10,329 nt of DNA from Chitinophagales bacterium (GTDB taxonomy: Bacteria > Bacteroidota > Bacteroidia > Chitinophagales > UBA2359): assembly GCA_020629335.1 (NCBI GenBank), contig JAHDDN010000175.1:1-10329 (forward strand), read 5' to 3'. The notes beneath the pieces were generated by a model that did no database searches, was not told where the DNA came from, and saw only the letters and a list, made by a program, of their open reading frames with translations. Within the stretch, counting starts at the first letter, position 1. The number at the start of each line of letters is the position of its first letter. The translations under genes and the position numbers were made by a program. Positions 7,176 to 10,329 of this stretch are shown here, one piece after another.

Positions 7176-7380
7176 GGGATGGTAGCGGTATGCAGCGTCT
7201 ATGTAATTGCTTAGGAAGCTTAGGTAGGCGCAGGCTGGCCCGAAGGGCAGACAAGCTTAGCTTAGCGAACTAGCAGTTACATAGCTGCATAATAGCGGAC
7301 AGCCCGACCCTTTCTAATTTTTCATTCGAGGGCGGATATATTAGGTATCGCATATAGGTTGAATGAAAAATTAGAAAGGG
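7176..7380 (+). ncRNA. Structured element B (second copy of the A/B family), probable RNA
   Basis: Helices mirror element A: GGG 7176-7178 with CCC 7303-7305; 7189-7196 with 7284-7291 (8 bp); 7200-7211 with 7272-7283 (12 bp with one U-G, on the + strand); hairpin GCCC-GAA-GGGC at 7238-7248; and a 3' hairpin 7308-7327/7361-7380. Stem changes relative to A keep pairing: TATGTAGC/GCTACATA in A is TATGCAGC/GCTGCATA here, and the basal A-U pair 2283/2405 is G-C here. The 3-base GT(A/C) bulge, AGCG sides and GCGAA in the 3' joining strand are kept. It lies 15 bases past the pepP stop but, by the pairing argument, reads in the opposite direction. No promoter is visible for it. Confidence 0.65.
7308..7380. 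repeat. 20-bp perfect inverted repeat just past the pepP stop
   Basis: Arms 7308-7327 and 7361-7380 are exact reverse complements, separated by 33 bases. In element A the equivalent position holds an 8-bp GC-rich hairpin, so this appears to be the lengthened 3' hairpin of element B. No T run follows on either strand, so it is not a standard intrinsic terminator, although it could protect the 3' end of pepP mRNA (inference). Confidence 0.85.
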
Positions 7381-7395
7381 GAAGCTCCTATTAAT

Positions 7396-8706
7396 TTAAG
7401 AGATATTGGATGTTTTGTGTGCATTCATAATTGTTTCTATTTCGTCTACTTCCATAGGGATACCATCCATTAGATCGATAGGGTCTCCTTGGGTGAGTAG
7501 TATGTCATTTTCTATACGAACGCCTATATTTTCTTCTCTAATATAGATGCCTGGTTCACAGGTAAATATATTGCCAGCTCTCATAGGTTGATAGCGGTTT
7601 CCAACATCGTGAACGTCTAATCCTAGGTGATGAGATGTACCATGCATAAAGTACTTTTTATACAGTGGTTTTTTAGGATTTTGCTTACTTACGTCATGTT
7701 TATCGAGTAGCCCAAGTCCGATGAGTTCGCTTTCCATAATTTTTCCAACTTCTTTGTGGTATTCATCATGTATAGTGCCGGGTCTTAGCATTGTTTTTGC
7801 TTCTTTTACGACATTTAGAACGGCGTTATAAACATTTTTTTGTCGATCAGAGAACCTACCGTTAACTGGGATTGTTCTACTTAGGTCGGCGGCGTAATTT
7901 GCATAATCGGCTCCGAAATCCATTAGAAGGAGATCTCCGTCATTGCAGACTTGGTTATTATCTACGTAGTGTAGAACGCAGGCATTGGCACCAGAAGCTA
8001 TAATCGAATCATAGGCAGGTCCTGTTGCTCTGTTTTTCAGATAAGTATGAACAATTTCTGCTTCGATTTCATATTCCATGACGCCAGGTTGTACGAACTT
8101 TAGAACTCTATCGAAGGCTTTACCAGTGATATTGATTGCTTCTTTCATGAGTTCTACTTCGATAGGAGATTTCACTGATCTAATATCGTGCAAAATAGGA
8201 GCGGATCTTTGGAATTTGTGGAGAGGGTATTGATTTTTGAGTTCGTTAGCGAATCTAAGATCTTTGTAGGGGACATCAGTAGAGAATCGGTTATGTTCAT
8301 TAAGATTTAGGTAGCAATTTTCAGCTTGGTGAATGAGGGAATGTAAAACGGAATCAAAATCATCAAACCATTTAACACTTTCTATACCTGAGGTTTGCGT
8401 TGCTTCTTGTTGGTTCAATTTTTTTCCTTCCCAGATGGCGATATGTTCGTTTGTTTTTCTGACGAAGAGTATTTCACGAAAATTTTCATCAGGGTGATCA
8501 GGAAAAAGAATAAGGGCTGTTTGTTCTTGGTCAACGCCAGTTAGGTAGAACATATCTGCGTTTTGTCTAAAAGGGAATAGTTGATCAGCGCTTTTAGGCA
8601 TAAGGTCGTTAGCATTAAAAACGGCGATAGAGTTGGGTTTCATCTTTTCAGTGAATCTTTTTCTATTGAAGATAAAGAGTTCATTATTGATTGGACGGTA
8701 TTTCAT
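7396..8706 (-). CDS. pepP: Xaa-Pro aminopeptidase (peptidase M24B)
   Basis: The enzyme removes an N-terminal residue that precedes proline, with two metal ions, in peptide turnover. The 436-residue protein has the aminopeptidase P N-terminal domain (about 1-150, with FPFRQNADMFYLTG at 44-57) and a C-terminal pita-bread fold. All five metal ligands are in place: D263 (MDFGADY), D274 (DLSRT), H359 (HGTSHHLGLDVHD), E384 (CEPGIYI) and E399 (RIEND), in the same order and spacing as E. coli PepP (441 residues). No signal peptide is seen, so it is cytoplasmic. The ATG at 8706 is the first suitable start and gives the expected length. The start region is A-rich without Shine-Dalgarno pairing. It is divergent from the str operon and upstream of pssA on the same strand, with elements B and C1 between. 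Confidence 0.95.
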   Translation of the reverse strand: MKYRPINNELFIFNRKRFTEKMKPNSIAVFNANDLMPKSADQLFPFRQNADMFYLTGVDQEQTALILFPDHPDENFREILFVRKTNEHIAIWEGKKLNQQEATQTSGIESVKWFDDFDSVLHSLIHQAENCYLNLNEHNRFSTDVPYKDLRFANELKNQYPLHKFQRSAPILHDIRSVKSPIEVELMKEAINITGKAFDRVLKFVQPGVMEYEIEAEIVHTYLKNRATGPAYDSIIASGANACVLHYVDNNQVCNDGDLLLMDFGADYANYAADLSRTIPVNGRFSDRQKNVYNAVLNVVKEAKTMLRPGTIHDEYHKEVGKIMESELIGLGLLDKHDVSKQNPKKPLYKKYFMHGTSHHLGLDVHDVGNRYQPMRAGNIFTCEPGIYIREENIGVRIENDILLTQGDPIDLMDGIPMEVDEIETIMNAHKTSNIS

Positions 8707-8952
8707 TTTGATTTTAATTTATTTAGTAAAAAGGCTCAAATATCTAAATTCTTGAATAGAGTATTATTATTTGAATCAATATCAGGGCCAATAAAAGCCC
8801 TAATTTGGTGGTTTTTTGTAAAATTATTACAATCATTTCATTTTTTTATAAAGAAGGCTTATAAAGCCATCATTTTTTATGTTATTTTTGCACTCCTGAA
8901 TAGGGAAGCGATTGTGTTAAGTGTTTAATTCTTAGAAAGATTAGTCAAATAT
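8707..8952. other. AT-rich divergent intergenic region, pepP side
   Basis: No gene is recognised. There are two small hairpin-like inverted repeats, AGGGC/GCCCT around 8788-8805 and GGC/GCC around 8857-8870, neither with a T run placed for termination. No clear pepP promoter was found; the best-looking CAAA..TA string near 8736 has the wrong spacing. Confidence 0.45.
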
Positions 8953-8983
8953 TTTGATATTAGATAAAGTTTGCCTACCTTTG
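8953..8983 (+). promoter_or_regulatory. Bacteroidota-type promoter of the str operon
   Basis: TTTG at 8953-8956 is followed after 19 bases by TACCTTTG at 8976-8983, an exact match to the TTTG/TAnnTTTG architecture of the housekeeping sigma factor in this phylum. Transcription should start near 8990. Confidence 0.88.
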
Positions 8984-8989
8984 CATTCG

Positions 8990-9120
8990 CTTTTTCAGAA
9001 GCTATAATTGTCGATAAATGTGTTGTTGGCCCTGCTTAATTGAGTGTAAAGGGTTAGCATCATTTTGTTATAATTGTGGGTTTTGATAGAATAACAAGGA
9101 GTAATAAAAAGCATAAAAGA
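8990..9120 (+). promoter_or_regulatory. Long 5' leader of the rpsL-rpsG-fusA operon
   Basis: If transcription starts near 8990, the leader is about 130 bases, long for this compact operon. It contains a weak possible stem CCCT/AGGG (9031-9034 with 9048-9051) and AAGGAG at 9096-9101, which is 19 bases before the ATG and too far for normal Shine-Dalgarno use. Ribosomal-protein leaders often mediate feedback, but I recognise no known motif here. Confidence 0.4.
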
Positions 9121-9498
9121 ATGCCTACTTTACAACAATTAATTAGAAAAGGAAGAAAGAAGATCAAGGTTGCGAGTAAATCGAGAGCCTTAAATGCTTG
9201 TCCGCAAAAACGTGGAGTATGTACTAGAGTATATACAACTACGCCTAAAAAGCCTAATTCAGCATTGAGAAAGGTAGCTAAGGTGCGTTTAACGAATGGA
9301 GCAGAGATTATTGCTTACATTCCTGGGGAAGGTCATAATTTGCAGGAGCACTCTATAGTGCTTATTAGAGGAGGCAGGGTTAAAGATCTGCCGGGTGTTC
9401 GTTACCATATAGTAAGAGGAGCATTAGATACTGCGGGGGTTCAAGATCGTTTACAAAGTCGATCTAAGTATGGAGCAAAACGACCTAAAGGTCAATAG
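9121..9498 (+). CDS. rpsL: 30S ribosomal protein S12
   Basis: S12 lies at the decoding centre of the small subunit. The ATG at 9121 gives 125 residues starting [14 protein letters not shown], the family's standard N-terminus. An in-frame GTG at 9076 would add 15 unrelated residues and is rejected. Conserved parts include [20 protein letters not shown] (31-50), [14 protein letters not shown] (67-80) and [20 protein letters not shown] (84-103). K43 and K88, the positions where streptomycin-resistance changes are known, are both the wild-type lysine. D89 is the residue that RimO methylthiolates in E. coli. It is the first gene of the str operon, 28 bases before rpsG, transcribed from the promoter at 8953-8983. 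Confidence 0.98.
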   Translation: MPTLQQLIRKGRKKIKVASKSRALNACPQKRGVCTRVYTTTPKKPNSALRKVAKVRLTNGAEIIAYIPGEGHNLQEHSIVLIRGGRVKDLPGVRYHIVRGALDTAGVQDRLQSRSKYGAKRPKGQ

Positions 9499-9526
9499 AT
9501 AAAAAAATTGTTTTAATAATTAAGAC

Positions 9527-9994
9527 ATGAGAAAGCAGCGAGCTAAAAAGCGTCCACTGGCGCCAGATCCAAAATTCAATGATCCATTAGTAACTAGGTT
9601 TGTAAATAATCTAATGTACGATGGTAAGAAGAGTATTTCTTATCAAGTTTTTTATGATGCTATGGAGCTTATAGAGCAAAGAGCCAGTGAGAATGGTCAT
9701 GATGTTTGGAAGAAGGCCTTAAATAATGTAATGCCTCAGGTAGAGGTAAGAAGTAGAAGAATCGGGGGGGCAACTTTTCAGATTCCTACAGAGATAAGAG
9801 GAGATAGGAAGTTATCGATGGGAATAAAGTGGATGATACTTTACGCTAGAAAGAGAAGTGGTAAATCGATGGCTGATAAATTGGCGAATGAAATATTAGC
9901 AGCTGCAAAAAATGAAGGAGCAGCAGTTAAGAAAAAGGAAGATACTCATAAGATGGCAGAGGCTAATAAAGCTTTTTCACACTTTAGGGTTTAA
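9527..9994 (+). CDS. rpsG: 30S ribosomal protein S7
   Basis: S7 starts assembly of the 30S head by binding the 3' domain of 16S rRNA. The 155-residue length is standard. Typical parts are MRKQRAKKR with PDPKF near the N-terminus, [20 protein letters not shown] (66-85) and the C-terminal [17 protein letters not shown]. The start MRK follows an A/T-rich spacer without Shine-Dalgarno pairing. It sits between rpsL (28-base gap) and fusA (40-base gap). The well-known S7 autoregulatory site of E. coli lies in the rpsL-rpsG gap, but the gap here is too short to hold that structure, so regulation must differ if present. Confidence 0.98.
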   Translation: MRKQRAKKRPLAPDPKFNDPLVTRFVNNLMYDGKKSISYQVFYDAMELIEQRASENGHDVWKKALNNVMPQVEVRSRRIGGATFQIPTEIRGDRKLSMGIKWMILYARKRSGKSMADKLANEILAAAKNEGAAVKKKEDTHKMAEANKAFSHFRV

Positions 9995-10034
9995 CCTAAT
10001 TTTATTTAAAGAATAAAATTCATAAGAACCGAAA

Positions 10035-10329
10035 ATGGCAAGAGATCTTAATTTTACGAGAAACATTGGTATTGCAGCTCATATTGATGCTGGTAAGACA
10101 ACTACGACAGAGCGTATATTGTATTACACAGGTATAACTCACAAGATTGGTGAGGTACATGATGGTGCAGCTACCATGGACTGGATGGAGCAAGAGCAGG
10201 AGAGAGGTATTACAATTACTTCTGCAGCTACCAAGACCAGTTGGAAATATCAGGATCAAGAATATCACATTAACATAATTGATACTCCTGGTCACGTTGA
10301 TTTTACTGTAGAGGTAGAACGTTCTTTAC
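10035..10329 (+). CDS. fusA: Elongation factor G, N-terminal part (3' end outside window)
   Basis: EF-G is the GTPase that moves tRNA and mRNA through the ribosome after peptide bond formation. The 98 visible codons carry G1 AHIDAGKTT (15-23, P-loop), the G2 region RGITITSA (57-64) and G3 DTPGHVDF (83-90). The start [20 protein letters not shown] is typical. The gene is cut by the window edge after VEVERSL. It is the third gene of the str operon, in its usual place after rpsG. Confidence 0.98.
   Translation, partial: MARDLNFTRNIGIAAHIDAGKTTTTERILYYTGITHKIGEVHDGAATMDWMEQEQERGITITSAATKTSWKYQDQEYHINIIDTPGHVDFTVEVERSL

Noticed and set aside
7040..7273. 77-codon + strand open frame between pssA and pepP
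   Set aside because: It spans C1 and B; the bases are explained by pairing and by conserved non-coding motifs shared with A and C2.
8581..8928. 115-codon + strand open frame overlapping the pepP start
   Set aside because: It is antisense to conserved pepP sequence and then runs into AT-rich intergenic DNA.
9076..9120. GTG at 9076 as the rpsL start
   Set aside because: It would add 15 residues to a protein whose conserved N-terminus MPT.QQL begins at the ATG at 9121.
9998..10020. 9-bp A/T-only inverted repeat between rpsG and fusA
   Set aside because: It is weak pairing without GC or a T run, inside an operon; it is not credible as a terminator.
10020..10295. 91-codon - strand open frame opposite fusA
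   Set aside because: It is a shadow of the conserved EF-G GTPase domain.

Overview
The window looks like a low-GC member of the phylum Bacteroidota. The evidence is a C-terminal type IX secretion (T9SS) sorting domain on one protein, two promoters of the Bacteroidota form TTG-N19-TAnnTTTG, A-rich start regions with almost no Shine-Dalgarno pairing, an atpD-atpC pair standing apart from other ATP synthase genes, and a very short AtpC. The exact genus cannot be fixed from the sequence; a Cytophagales-like or related marine lineage would fit.

Left part (1-2255, + strand). The window opens inside a collagen-like surface protein with two cysteine-flanked acidic calcium-loop-like inserts and a C-terminal peptidase S74 (intramolecular chaperone) domain whose Ser-Lys dyad is intact. 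It is followed by a secreted protein with a T9SS type A sorting domain and a strong intrinsic terminator. Positions 2278-2435 then hold a structured element (called A here).

Middle part (2451-6240). A terminator that could work in both directions separates element A from atpC and atpD, which lie on the - strand behind a clear promoter at 4359-4389. Nearly 1 kb of AT-rich non-coding DNA (4303-5289) follows and holds a long stem-loop element (C2). On the + strand comes a probable exported protein with an N-terminal carboxypeptidase-regulatory-like domain and a C-terminal SPOR-like domain.

Right part (6247-10329). pssA (phosphatidylserine synthase) and pepP (Xaa-Pro aminopeptidase) are on the - strand. 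The 438-base gap between them is almost filled by a second copy of each structured element (C1 and B). Diverging from pepP is the str operon, rpsL-rpsG-fusA, with its own promoter; fusA runs off the window.

The most unusual content is non-coding. Two families of structured elements occur twice each: A/B and C1/C2. Within each family the loop sequences are conserved while the stems differ in sequence but keep pairing. This is the pattern expected of structured RNA rather than of simple repeat copies. I cannot assign either family to a named RNA class without a covariance-model search.
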